From positions 1 to 34,153 of the forward strand of contig DKKO01000002.1 of the NCBI GenBank assembly GCA_002455275.1: a stretch of DNA of 34,153 bases. The letters run 5' to 3'. Below, one piece after another: positions 22,920 through 30,900 of the stretch. Below the pieces are notes generated by a model that saw nothing but the letters and a program-made list of their open reading frames with translations, was not told the origin of the DNA and searched no databases. Position 1 is the first letter of the stretch. Each line of letters begins with the position of its first letter. The stretch is from Candidatus Saccharibacteria bacterium UBA6664. GTDB taxonomy: Bacteria > Patescibacteriota > Saccharimonadia > Saccharimonadales > Saccharimonadaceae. The position numbers and the translations under genes are program-made.

Positions 22920-23492
22920 CTATTGTATCAGCTTCGCAATATCATGCTTGAACTGCTCGGTTGATGTAAACAGAATCGCTTCCATGCCAGCCACTTCAGC
23001 ACCATCAATATATCGCTGTACATCGTCCACAAATACACACTCCGTGGTATCTAGCCCGAGATTCTTAGCAGACAATTCATAAATTTCCGGCTGAGGCTTA
23101 GCAATCCCTACTTCAAAAGACAGCACCACATCGTCGAACAATGCTTGCTGCTCCTTCGTAAACAATGTGTCCATCAAGTTATCTCCCACATTCGATAAAA
23201 AGCCAATCTTGTACCGTGGCTTCAGCTCATCACGAATAAAATTCAGCAATTCCGTGTTCGGTACATGCTGCGATACAAAGGCAACAACTTCTTCCACAGG
23301 AATAGTTGCAATCTCTGCAAGTCCACGATTGAAATCATCTAAAGTAATACTTCCATTGCTCGTTGCATGATCAAGTGCTTTTACTTGTTCAATCTTTTCC
23401 GGCTGATCTTTAAAATACTTATCAAAAAAAAGCTTATGAGTACTTGCGGTAAGTACCCCAAAGCAGTCAAAAATTATCGCGCGAGTAGCTAT
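22920..23492 (-). CDS. HAD-superfamily protein (copy 2), only AUA as start
   Basis: About 191 codons if read from ATA at 23490-23492. The reading gives ATRAIIFDCFGVL, the HAD motif I with nucleophile Asp9, then motif II IGFLSNVGDN, lysine in GIAKPQP and acidic motif IV VFVDDV. Between this ATA and the first usual start (GTG 23297) there is no ATG, GTG or TTG in frame, and a TGA lies two codons upstream of the ATA. The GTG form (125 residues) lacks motif I and would be inactive. The other copies, 190 and 193 residues, support the ATA start. It ends the polA chain and overlaps the PPOX stop by four bases (A-T-A-G), like its neighbours' ATGA. Either AUA initiation is used or the start was mutated. 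Confidence 0.75.
   Translation of the reverse strand: MATRAIIFDCFGVLTASTHKLFFDKYFKDQPEKIEQVKALDHATSNGSITLDDFNRGLAEIATIPVEEVVAFVSQHVPNTELLNFIRDELKPRYKIGFLSNVGDNLMDTLFTKEQQALFDDVVLSFEVGIAKPQPEIYELSAKNLGLDTTECVFVDDVQRYIDGAEVAGMEAILFTSTEQFKHDIAKLIQ
22922..22930 (-). promoter_or_regulatory. Extended -10 box of the 22031 gene, leaderless type
   Basis: TGATACAAT on the minus strand, six nt before the ATG at 22915. It overlaps the end of HAD copy 2. Same nonamer as at 20057. Confidence 0.6.
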
Positions 23493-23845
23493 AGTTCAAC
23501 CTCGCGCTTCACATATGTTTCATCGTTAAGCCACACTTGCTCGGCAGTAAATCGGTAACGACCAAAGTCGTCATCCTTTTGCTGAACTAGTTCGCCGTGA
23601 CCTTTCATATATACGCCAATCTGCGCGTTTTCTTGCTTTTGGAATATAGTCACTGCCATAGTGGGGTTCTGAGTAATCGCCAGCGAGTGCTGTGTATCTA
23701 CTTTCGAATCCCATTCAAATTCTTTGCCCTGCCAATTTTTTATGCGTACTGGTACCACCCAGGGTGTGCCATCTGGCAACAGTACAGCCAGTACCATGTG
23801 CGTGGCAGATTGCAAAAAACTTTGTAGTTTTTCTGAGTCGCTCAT
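23489..23845 (-). CDS. Pyridoxamine 5'-phosphate oxidase-fold (split barrel) protein
   Basis: 118 residues. The start MSDSEKLQSFLQSATHMVLAV, then GTPWVVPVRI, SLAITQNPTMAVTIF and GVYMKGHGELV, follow the PPOX/split-barrel pattern in which FMN or a flavin binds (LAxxxP...PxxxP and later VxGxaxxV). The precise substrate cannot be told; such small proteins include flavin-dependent oxidoreductases and proteins that bind F420. Its ATG overlaps the upstream HAD stop by four bases and its stop overlaps the downstream HAD (copy 2), so it is one chain of coupled genes. Confidence 0.85.
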   Translation of the reverse strand: MSDSEKLQSFLQSATHMVLAVLLPDGTPWVVPVRIKNWQGKEFEWDSKVDTQHSLAITQNPTMAVTIFQKQENAQIGVYMKGHGELVQQKDDDFGRYRFTAEQVWLNDETYVKREVEL

Positions 23846-24423
23846 AGCATTCCCTCGATTTCTTGCTTGAAAGTATTAAAATCAGTATACACAATCGCGC
23901 GCATTCCAGTACTTTTTGCGGCTTCACAGTTTTTTGCAGAGTCGTCTACAAATATACATTGACTTGGTTTTACGCCAAGCCGCTCGGCAGCGAACGTAAA
24001 AATAGCTGGGTCTGGTTTTACTAAGTTTACTTCATAGGAAAGTACTATGTCGTCAAAATACTTTTCTGCTTCTTCTTTAGGAAAAAATTGTTCAGCAGAG
24101 CCCGCTCCGGTATTTGAAAGTAGCCCTATTTTGTACTGCGATTTTAATTCGCCTATAAAGTTAAATAGCTCTTCGTTTCGGTGTAAATCTTTGTACAAAT
24201 TCTCATGCACGAAATCGTAGCTCTTGCCCACTACATCTGCTAGTGCTTGTATACGTTGTTCGTAATCTAGCTCTCCACGATCTGAAGCGTTGTTTACAGC
24301 GACAAACCGCTTAAACATTTCTTCATCGCCACCAATGTATTTTTTGAAAAAATACCCACTGGCGTTTAAAAACAGCACTTCAAAAAAGTCGAAGATAATG
24401 GCTTTTGTCTTATACTCAGACAT
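23842..24423 (-). CDS. HAD-superfamily protein (copy 3), lacks the +2 aspartate
   Basis: 193 residues. Motif I is AIIFDFFEVLF with nucleophile Asp12 and Phe at +2, then a helical cap (FKRFVAVNNASDRGELDYE), motif II IGLLSNTGAG, lysine in VNLVKPDPAIF and motif IV CIFVDDSAKN. It is a paralogue of copies 1 and 2 and shares the missing general-acid aspartate. It overlaps the Nudix gene start/stop by eight bases and PPOX by four, consistent with one operon from polA. Substrate unknown. Confidence 0.85.
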   Translation of the reverse strand: MSEYKTKAIIFDFFEVLFLNASGYFFKKYIGGDEEMFKRFVAVNNASDRGELDYEQRIQALADVVGKSYDFVHENLYKDLHRNEELFNFIGELKSQYKIGLLSNTGAGSAEQFFPKEEAEKYFDDIVLSYEVNLVKPDPAIFTFAAERLGVKPSQCIFVDDSAKNCEAAKSTGMRAIVYTDFNTFKQEIEGML

Positions 24424-24970
24424 TGCTCTTTACCCATCGCAGCAGCGCAAGTGCTATGCGCTCTTCTTGCATGCTACCATCAAGCACCATGCGCTCAACT
24501 TCATCGTATGTGTACCAGCTACCAGCTTCTATCTCTTCACCAGCTTCGAGTGCTTGGCCTTGCTCATCTTCGTGCCAGTCAAGCGCTTCAAAAATATACA
24601 AGTCCCATTCTACTGTCGCACCCAGTGTCGATTTGGCAATAAATTTTACCTCAGAAATAACCACGCCAGCTTCCTCGGCCGCTTCAGCTTTGGCTTTTGC
24701 CTTCGCGGCGTCTAGTATGTCGTCTCGTCTAGTTCGATGCGCTTCAAATTCTTCCAGTGTGTCGAATACTTTACCCCCAGGCAATCGATAATCCCACGCA
24801 TCAAGTTCTTTTCTGAACTCTTTTGTAAGAAGCACTCTTTTGTTCGTCTTATCCGCAATGATAACGCGTACACCCGGTGCTCGCCTAGCAACTTCAAACA
24901 CCCGTCCATCGGCCTGTGGCAGATGCACTAGTTCAAATAGCTTTCCTTTGGCGTAGATTTCTTCACTCAT
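24416..24970 (-). CDS. Nudix hydrolase with an expanded Nudix box
   Basis: 184 residues. The Nudix fold is supported by VRVIIADKTNKRVLLTKEFR, then WDYRLPGGKVFD and the helix AKAEAAEEAGVVISEV, with E-x-x-E-E-x-G as in the Nudix signature. Between the leading G and that helix is an insertion of about 20 residues (FEAHRTRRDDILDAAK), and the usual Arg-Glu start of the helix is Ala-Glu. So the magnesium-binding glutamates are partly kept. Family members hydrolyse nucleoside diphosphates linked to other moieties. It lies in the polA chain, with the start overlapping the methyltransferase stop by four bases. Confidence 0.85.
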   Translation of the reverse strand: MSEEIYAKGKLFELVHLPQADGRVFEVARRAPGVRVIIADKTNKRVLLTKEFRKELDAWDYRLPGGKVFDTLEEFEAHRTRRDDILDAAKAKAKAEAAEEAGVVISEVKFIAKSTLGATVEWDLYIFEALDWHEDEQGQALEAGEEIEAGSWYTYDEVERMVLDGSMQEERIALALLRWVKSNV

Positions 24971-25623
24971 ACAATTTTTTGTCCCACATAGCGAATTAAA
25001 TTATGAACGTCCTTCTCTCGGTCTTTGTAGGTTTCTCCTTTGTTGTCACACAAAATAGTCTTAAATTCTTTCGTGAATTCTTTTGCAGATTCTACACTGA
25101 AATAACGTTTTCGTGTACCCTCAGTTGCAAAATAGCTATCTCCAAGCTGCTCACCAGTACCATACTCTGGGTCATTTACAGAGTTTACAAGAAATCCCAG
25201 TACGCCGCTTGGTTTAAGAACACGATAAATCTCTGAAAAAATTTGCTGAGTCGTTTCGATATTGAAGTAGTGTAGTGATAGATGAGCATAGACAATGTCA
25301 AAGTGGTTATTTCCAAACGGGAATCTCTTTTCAAGATCAACCACTTGAAATCGCATTGGTCCGTAAGAGCCTTCAAAAAAATCGTGAGCATTAGCATCGG
25401 CTCGTTCGATGATACTTACTTCCTTGTCACTCGATATAACAGAATAGCCTTTCTGTACAAAAAATGTAGAATCTTGACCTTGACCAGCTCCAAGCTCGAG
25501 GACAAGGCCACTGTTTGGGAAATATTTGATAACTTCCTCAGCAAATATAGATGGTTTTTTTGTCCAATCTTTACCATCATACTTTTGTGTATGTACTCTT
25601 TCCCAGTAAGATGGCTCCGTCAC
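24967..25623 (-). CDS. Class I SAM-dependent methyltransferase
   Basis: 218 residues. Motif I is LVLELGAGQGQDSTFF (about residues 40-55), the acidic strand end SVISSDKE follows, then MRFQVVDLEKRFPF, the post-motif FDIVYAHLSLHYF and RVLKPSGVLGFLVNS. This is the Methyltransf_11/25-type fold. The substrate cannot be inferred; it could be a small molecule, tRNA or lipid. Starts four bases inside the polA stop and ends four bases inside the Nudix gene. Confidence 0.9.
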   Translation of the reverse strand: MTEPSYWERVHTQKYDGKDWTKKPSIFAEEVIKYFPNSGLVLELGAGQGQDSTFFVQKGYSVISSDKEVSIIERADANAHDFFEGSYGPMRFQVVDLEKRFPFGNNHFDIVYAHLSLHYFNIETTQQIFSEIYRVLKPSGVLGFLVNSVNDPEYGTGEQLGDSYFATEGTRKRYFSVESAKEFTKEFKTILCDNKGETYKDREKDVHNLIRYVGQKIV

Positions 25624-28151
25624 ACTTCTCCCCAGTTCTTCCCTACGCTCACATCAACCTTCAATTTTATTGGCAAGTCTGGGGCGATTGCTTCCATAAT
25701 TTCTTTTAGAATTTTGCCGACTTTTTCAGCGTTTTCTTTCGGACATTCTACCAATATACTGTCATGAATTTGTAGTACTTGCGTACCGAGCTTGCCCATT
25801 TTTTCGTCTACCGCTATCATCGCCAGCTTCATAAGGTCAGCTTCGGTACCTTGGATTGGCATGTTGGCTGCGGCGCGTTTGGCGGCCTCTCGTACCATAA
25901 AGTTAGACGATTTTAAGTCTGGCGTTGGGCGGCGGCGACCATAGAAGGTTTGCACGTAGCCTTCACGCTCGGCGTTTTCAATGGTGGTATCGATGTATTT
26001 TCGTACGTCTTTGCGAAGCTCAAAGTACTGATCGATGTAATCTTTAGCCTCAGCAAACGTCATACCGGTATTTTGAGCTAAAGCATGTGGACCCATGCCG
26101 TAGAGTACACCAAAGTTAATTACCTTTGCATCACGGCGCATTTGCTTAGTTACATCTTTTAAGTCAATTCCACGTACGTCAGCAGCCGTCTTGGCATGAA
26201 TATCGATGTCTCCATTGAAATCATCAATCATCTGCTTGTCGCCCGCTAGAACGGCTGCAAGGCGAAGCTCAAACTGAGAATAGTCAGCGCTTACGAACAC
26301 ATTGCCCTTTTCGGGTACAAACGCTTCGCGAATTCGACGGCCAAGATCGGTGCGCACTGGAATGTTTTGCAGGTTCGGATTTACACTGCTTAATCGGCCA
26401 GTTGGTGCCACGTCTTGATTGAATGTCGTGTGCAAGCGGCTATTGCTATCGATTTGCTCGGGCAGTGTATCTACATAGGTATTCTTTAACTTGGCGAGCT
26501 CACGGGTTCGTTCAATCAGTTCAATTATCGGGCTTTGACCACGAAGTTTATCCAGCTCTTTTTGGCCCGTGCTATAGCCAGTTTTACCCTTTTTTATACC
26601 TGTGGTTGGCAGCTGTAATTTGCCGAACAATACTTCAGAGAGTTGCGCAGGGCTCGCAATGTTGAATTCCATACCAGCTACTGCATACATTTCTTGCTCG
26701 AGCTTAGCGTGTTCGTCACCTAGTTCCTTGCTCATTTTCTTCAGTAGTGCGGTATCGAGCTTTATGCCTATGTGTTCCATCTGGAACAAGTGGTAGATCA
26801 GCGGGAAATCAAACTTATGCGCAATGTCACCAAGTGTTGGCTGCTCGCTAAACGCCTTTTTTTGCCAACCATACACCTGCCAGCTCGCCGCTATTTCTTC
26901 CAGCGGACTAGCTAGCTCACCGCCTAGAAGCCCGCTAAGGCTTCGGTCGCGTCGCAGCGGATCAAGCAGATATGCGGCCTGGCGAATGTCGTGTAAGTCG
27001 CTAAAACGTACCGAAATACCGTTGTCTGCCAAGGTGTGATACAACTGTTTTACGTCGTAGCTCACAATCTGCCCAAATTCCACTGCCCGCCAAAAACTTT
27101 TGTCGATGTTTTTCAGCGGCGTATGGCACACCTCTGTTTGCTTGAACGATGCCCACACTTCCCCATCGCTTACTTGCAGTACGAATGGACCGTCTATTGA
27201 GACTTGTTCAGGCCATTGTACTTCTTTCAAGTTCACCTCATCTGCTTCGTGAAAGTACAAAGTAGTATCGGCTGCTTGCTGCATATTTTTGGGAAGACGC
27301 TTTATGAGGCTGTGAAACTCGAGGTTCCGCAAAATATCGGCCACTTTTTGTAAGTCGCAGTCATTTACGTCGGCCACGTCCCACTCTAACTCTACTGGCG
27401 CGTCTGTCCATATGCGCGCTATCTCTTTTGAAAGGTAGGCTGATTCTTTACCCGCTTCAAGCTTTTTCCGTGTACTTTCTTTGATGTCACCTAAATGTTC
27501 ATACACGCCATCGAGCGTTTTGTAGTCTTGCAGCAACTGAATGCCTGTTTTTTCACCAATACCCGGTACGCCAGGGATATTGTCGCTACTATCACCTTTG
27601 AGCGCCTTTAAATCAAGAAATTGATCAACAGCAAGGCCGTATTTTTGCTCAAAATTCTCTGGGTTATACAGCTCAATATTTGCAAGACCGGATTTCATGG
27701 CATACACATGTGTGAGTGGGCCAACCACCTGCAACATATCGAGGTCGCTGGTAAGCAGGCAGGTTTCAATGCCCTTGGCCTCGGCTTGCTTCGCAAATGC
27801 ACCCATAATATCATCTGCCTCATAATCGTCTATTTCGTAGAGCGGCCAGCCAAACGCTTCTAGCAGCTCGTGTAGCAATGGTATCTGTTCGTAAAAATCT
27901 GGCGGAGCCGGTTTGCGGCCTGCTTTGTATTCCGGGTATAGCTCGCGGCGCTTGCGAATATTGGTCTTGGGCTTATCCCATGCAACAGCCACATAATCAG
28001 GCTCGAGTTTTTTAATTAGTTCTATCGCTAAAGAAGCGAAGCCAAACACACCGCCTGTTGGCGTACCGTCTTTGGTTGAAAGCCCTGGCATAGCATAGTA
28101 GCCACGGTAGAATACCGACTTGCCATCTATCACCGCCAAACGTTTTGTCAT
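25620..28151 (-). CDS. polA: DNA polymerase I
   Basis: 843 residues. The 5'-3' exonuclease domain (about 1-290) has DYEADDIMG, TSDLDMLQ and DSSDNIPGVPGIGEKT. The middle lacks the D-x-E motif of a 3'-5' exonuclease, so proofreading is probably absent. The polymerase domain has motif A VSADYSQFELRLAAVLAGD, O-helix QMRRDAKVINFGVLYGM and motif C VLQIHDSILVE. The two catalytic aspartates are kept, but the usual Glu of the H-D-E in motif C is Ser. It fills RNA-primer gaps and repairs DNA. TATACT lies six nt before the ATG; it heads the chain of six genes. Confidence 0.96.
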   Translation of the reverse strand: MTKRLAVIDGKSVFYRGYYAMPGLSTKDGTPTGGVFGFASLAIELIKKLEPDYVAVAWDKPKTNIRKRRELYPEYKAGRKPAPPDFYEQIPLLHELLEAFGWPLYEIDDYEADDIMGAFAKQAEAKGIETCLLTSDLDMLQVVGPLTHVYAMKSGLANIELYNPENFEQKYGLAVDQFLDLKALKGDSSDNIPGVPGIGEKTGIQLLQDYKTLDGVYEHLGDIKESTRKKLEAGKESAYLSKEIARIWTDAPVELEWDVADVNDCDLQKVADILRNLEFHSLIKRLPKNMQQAADTTLYFHEADEVNLKEVQWPEQVSIDGPFVLQVSDGEVWASFKQTEVCHTPLKNIDKSFWRAVEFGQIVSYDVKQLYHTLADNGISVRFSDLHDIRQAAYLLDPLRRDRSLSGLLGGELASPLEEIAASWQVYGWQKKAFSEQPTLGDIAHKFDFPLIYHLFQMEHIGIKLDTALLKKMSKELGDEHAKLEQEMYAVAGMEFNIASPAQLSEVLFGKLQLPTTGIKKGKTGYSTGQKELDKLRGQSPIIELIERTRELAKLKNTYVDTLPEQIDSNSRLHTTFNQDVAPTGRLSSVNPNLQNIPVRTDLGRRIREAFVPEKGNVFVSADYSQFELRLAAVLAGDKQMIDDFNGDIDIHAKTAADVRGIDLKDVTKQMRRDAKVINFGVLYGMGPHALAQNTGMTFAEAKDYIDQYFELRKDVRKYIDTTIENAEREGYVQTFYGRRRPTPDLKSSNFMVREAAKRAAANMPIQGTEADLMKLAMIAVDEKMGKLGTQVLQIHDSILVECPKENAEKVGKILKEIMEAIAPDLPIKLKVDVSVGKNWGEV

Positions 28152-28157
28152 AGTACT

Positions 28158-28163
28158 AGTATA
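28158..28163 (-). promoter_or_regulatory. -10 box of polA, leaderless type
   Basis: TATACT on the minus strand, six nt before the ATG at 28151. The gap from the neighbouring stop is only 14 nt, with no SD. Confidence 0.5.
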
Positions 28164-28165
28164 AG

Positions 28166-28528
28166 TTATTTATCCCGCGCCATGCGATTTAGTTGCATCG
28201 ATACCACTTCAGCGGTGTTTTGCACCCTACTACTTATCATCGCCTTCGAGAGACGCATTCGCTCTAGCCTGTCTGTATCGTCGATTAGAATGGCTAAAAT
28301 CATCTGCACACATCGTGCTTTTCTATCTTCACTTACCTGGAGGTGTTCTCCATACATTGCTACGACCGCCATAACTTCATCAGTAACGTCGTCACTTAGC
28401 GGTACGCCACATGCAGTAGGAACGTCTGAAAGAGCCTCGTTGTGGGTATAACGATTGATTCGCGCAAAAAGCTGTGCAACCTTTTGAGGTGAAAATTGTG
28501 GCGTAAACGGCTGCTTTTCTGGCATCAC
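28166..28528 (-). CDS. Protein of unknown function
   Basis: 120 residues, soluble, helical, with no recognised domain. It contains ACGVPLSDDVTDEVMAVVAMYG, then ARCVQMILAILIDDTDRLERM. The start overlaps the upstream gene at 28525 by four bases and the stop is 14 nt before polA, so it is probably cotranscribed with the larger unknown gene. Nothing in it indicates a role. Confidence 0.75.
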   Translation of the reverse strand: MMPEKQPFTPQFSPQKVAQLFARINRYTHNEALSDVPTACGVPLSDDVTDEVMAVVAMYGEHLQVSEDRKARCVQMILAILIDDTDRLERMRLSKAMISSRVQNTAEVVSMQLNRMARDK

Positions 28529-29418
28529 ACTCCCTGGGTATTCAACCTCACGCTTGGCGTAGAATCGCGAACAATGTCACTATGGAGTATTATTGGATAC
28601 TGACCAAAAAAGCTAGCGATTCCTACCAGAATAGCTTCTTCCAGCCTCTGTCGAATTACGCCTTTAGGAATATTACTCCCTGTCTTTTCAGCTTGCTGAG
28701 CCAGCTCTTCAACAAGTCCACTCACGACATTTGCTCGTGTGTCTTCAAAGGTTCTTTTTACGATAATCTCAAGATATTTTCGGCTCACAGATGGCACACC
28801 CATATTATCCTTTAGCATGTCTTGCACATAACGTGCAGCCCAGTGCTTAGCAGATCTCTTGATTTCTTCGTCTACGTTGGTCTCGGATTGTTCAAACAGG
28901 AGAAGCAGACACTGCGCATGTGAAGACTTTGTTATGTATCCACTTTCAAACAACCATGAGATAGCTTCTCTTAAGGATTGAGGCATTTCATCGAGAATAC
29001 GCTTTTGTTCAGTGAAAGCCTTTGGTCGAATTACACCATCGTGTGCAGTAGGACTTTCGTCTGCTTTATCCTCATCCCTAAATGAGCGCGCTCCTAAGCC
29101 AGCAACCTGAAGAGCATACTCAATCACGTCTGTATCTCGGAGTTTTAACTCGTCTAAATCTTGCTGTAATTCATCGAATGGCTTACCTAACAAGTAATCA
29201 ATGGCGTATTCGCCCTGTTGTAACCGTAAGTTTTTATCAATACCAGCAAAGTTCTCAGAATCATCAAAAAATCGCCCAAGTATAGCATCCGCAAATGCTG
29301 CCTTATTTACTTCGCGAGGTGGTTTAAGCTCAGCTATATTTCTGCCATGCCACGCACGGCTTACGAAAGTGTACAGGCGAAGTGGTTCGTAATCAAGAGG
29401 CTTTAGGTTTTCGCTCAT
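28525..29418 (-). CDS. Protein of unknown function
   Basis: 297 residues, soluble, mostly helical. I do not recognise the family. It contains YTFVSRAWHGRNIAELKPPR, then AISWLFESGYITKSSHAQCL and KYLEIIVKRTFEDTRANVVSGL. There are several acidic stretches and no membrane segments. It lies between the tail-like cassette and polA and could belong to either side; no promoter that is convincing was found (TATATT is too close to the ATG). Confidence 0.75.
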   Translation of the reverse strand: MSENLKPLDYEPLRLYTFVSRAWHGRNIAELKPPREVNKAAFADAILGRFFDDSENFAGIDKNLRLQQGEYAIDYLLGKPFDELQQDLDELKLRDTDVIEYALQVAGLGARSFRDEDKADESPTAHDGVIRPKAFTEQKRILDEMPQSLREAISWLFESGYITKSSHAQCLLLLFEQSETNVDEEIKRSAKHWAARYVQDMLKDNMGVPSVSRKYLEIIVKRTFEDTRANVVSGLVEELAQQAEKTGSNIPKGVIRQRLEEAILVGIASFFGQYPIILHSDIVRDSTPSVRLNTQGV

Positions 29419-29472
29419 GTAGAATATAGTCTCAGCTGCGTTAACTCATAGCAAGCATGAGCAAAAATGTAA

Positions 29473-30900
29473 TTATTTGCTATCTATCCACTTATCACCA
29501 TCGACAGCGAGTTCATCTACATCAAAATTAAGCGAAGTTGTCGAGTCGACGATTCCTACTGTAATACGGTCCGCAGCGCCAGTTACTGCTGCAAGGCTGC
29601 TGAGCGTTTCGGTTGCCGTACCGGTCTCTAGATTTGCCCCACCGTATATTTTGGCCGTTTGCGTACCCGCTACGCCATCCCATGTCCATTCAATTCGATA
29701 CCAAGAGCCGCTAGTAAGAGTAGTAGTCGAAGTTGCTACCAATGTGGTTCCATTACGAACACGAAGTTTTCCCGTGGTTGATACTTGTATATTCGCAAAT
29801 GGCGTTGCCGCGGTACGAATTGTAGCCAAGCCTACGTTTGCGCTTGGGTTTACGTCGTGGCGGAAATAAAACCGTACATATACGCTAGACCGCGCAGGAG
29901 ACGGAAGATACAGTACGCCTGAAGCCGATGCTGTAGTTGTATCGACAAAATAGTTCACCGCATTACCATGAAGTCCAGATATACCAGAGATAAGCGTGGT
30001 AGCTGGTGATGTAAATGAGCCGAACCTAGTGTTACCAAGTGTTGCCGTATCTCCAACAAGCAAATTCTCGAATGTCTCGTTGATAATAGTTCTTCCAGCA
30101 CTAGCGACTGGGCCAATCCAGTCACCACCCACTCTTCCTTTTACTTTGTGCTTTGTCCAAGCACCTCCGTCCCATACCTTTGTGTCGTGCTGAACCCAAG
30201 ATCCACCGTCCCATGCTTTTGCCACTCCAGTACGCGCATCGCTTGGAGCAACTTGTCGAAATGCCTGAACCACGCCCACATATACACTTCCGAGGTTAAG
30301 CGTACCGTCAGCCGTATAAGTGCCAGTGCTTGAAACATATTTGTACTCAGGTGCTATGGCGCGATCGTTTGTACCGTTTGATGACTCAACCTTTGTAAGA
30401 CCAGTGAATCCGTTTGTCGCTGTGAAAATGCGAGACTGACTGACAAGCGCAAATGCACCGAAAATTAGCTCATTTGCGTCGGTAGTTGTCGCGGTAGCGT
30501 TCGTAGTAAGAGTTGCAGTACTTGTACCGCCATTATCGCCAACCTCGTTCACGTCCGCTGTTAGCGCATCATTAAACTGAGCGATTGATATGGCCGTGCG
30601 TGTTACTGGGTCTGGGAACGTAAACGTTACTGTATCACCCGAACTAAGCGGCCACACGATATGTGCGTACATTATGATAGCACTCGTAAGCGTGCCTGTT
30701 GCATAGGACGAGCGTGCAAAGCGCCAGTTGTTATCACGGCTATCCACTGCATCTGCATACATTACAGGAAACGAAGCATTAACCGTTGCAATCGAGGCAA
30801 TAAGCGTGTCGCCGGCCGGTACGGTACCCGTAATCGTTACGCTCAGTGTTGTCGTACCGCTACCGGATGTAGCGCTAAATTCTGCTACGAACCCGCTCAT
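29473..30900 (-). CDS. Tail-fibre/adhesin-like protein with LamG-type end
   Basis: 475 residues without a signal peptide, as expected for a phage structural protein. The first ~200 residues are a Thr/Ser/Ala-rich beta domain (GTTTLSVTITGTVPAGDTLI). Next come two copies of a W-D-G-G-x-W motif (KAWDGGSWVQHDTKVWDGGAWTKH, shortened) and VGGDWIGP, followed by a LamG-like region of about 200 residues (INETFENLLVGDT, VYVRFYFRHD, WYRIEWTWDG, FDVDELAVDGD). It overlaps the neighbouring tail gene by four bases. The likely job is host- or surface-binding in a tail or tail-derived particle. Confidence 0.8.
   Translation of the reverse strand: MSGFVAEFSATSGSGTTTLSVTITGTVPAGDTLIASIATVNASFPVMYADAVDSRDNNWRFARSSYATGTLTSAIIMYAHIVWPLSSGDTVTFTFPDPVTRTAISIAQFNDALTADVNEVGDNGGTSTATLTTNATATTTDANELIFGAFALVSQSRIFTATNGFTGLTKVESSNGTNDRAIAPEYKYVSSTGTYTADGTLNLGSVYVGVVQAFRQVAPSDARTGVAKAWDGGSWVQHDTKVWDGGAWTKHKVKGRVGGDWIGPVASAGRTIINETFENLLVGDTATLGNTRFGSFTSPATTLISGISGLHGNAVNYFVDTTTASASGVLYLPSPARSSVYVRFYFRHDVNPSANVGLATIRTAATPFANIQVSTTGKLRVRNGTTLVATSTTTLTSGSWYRIEWTWDGVAGTQTAKIYGGANLETGTATETLSSLAAVTGAADRITVGIVDSTTSLNFDVDELAVDGDKWIDSK

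Noticed and set aside
22920..23297. HAD copy 2 as a 125-residue gene from GTG
   Set aside because: It would lack motif I and its catalytic Asp, while the frame encodes a full motif I further upstream.
29445..29461. Small hairpin CTCAT/ATGAG between the tail cassette and the 28525 gene
   Set aside because: Five pairs and no T tract after it on either strand; too weak to call a terminator.
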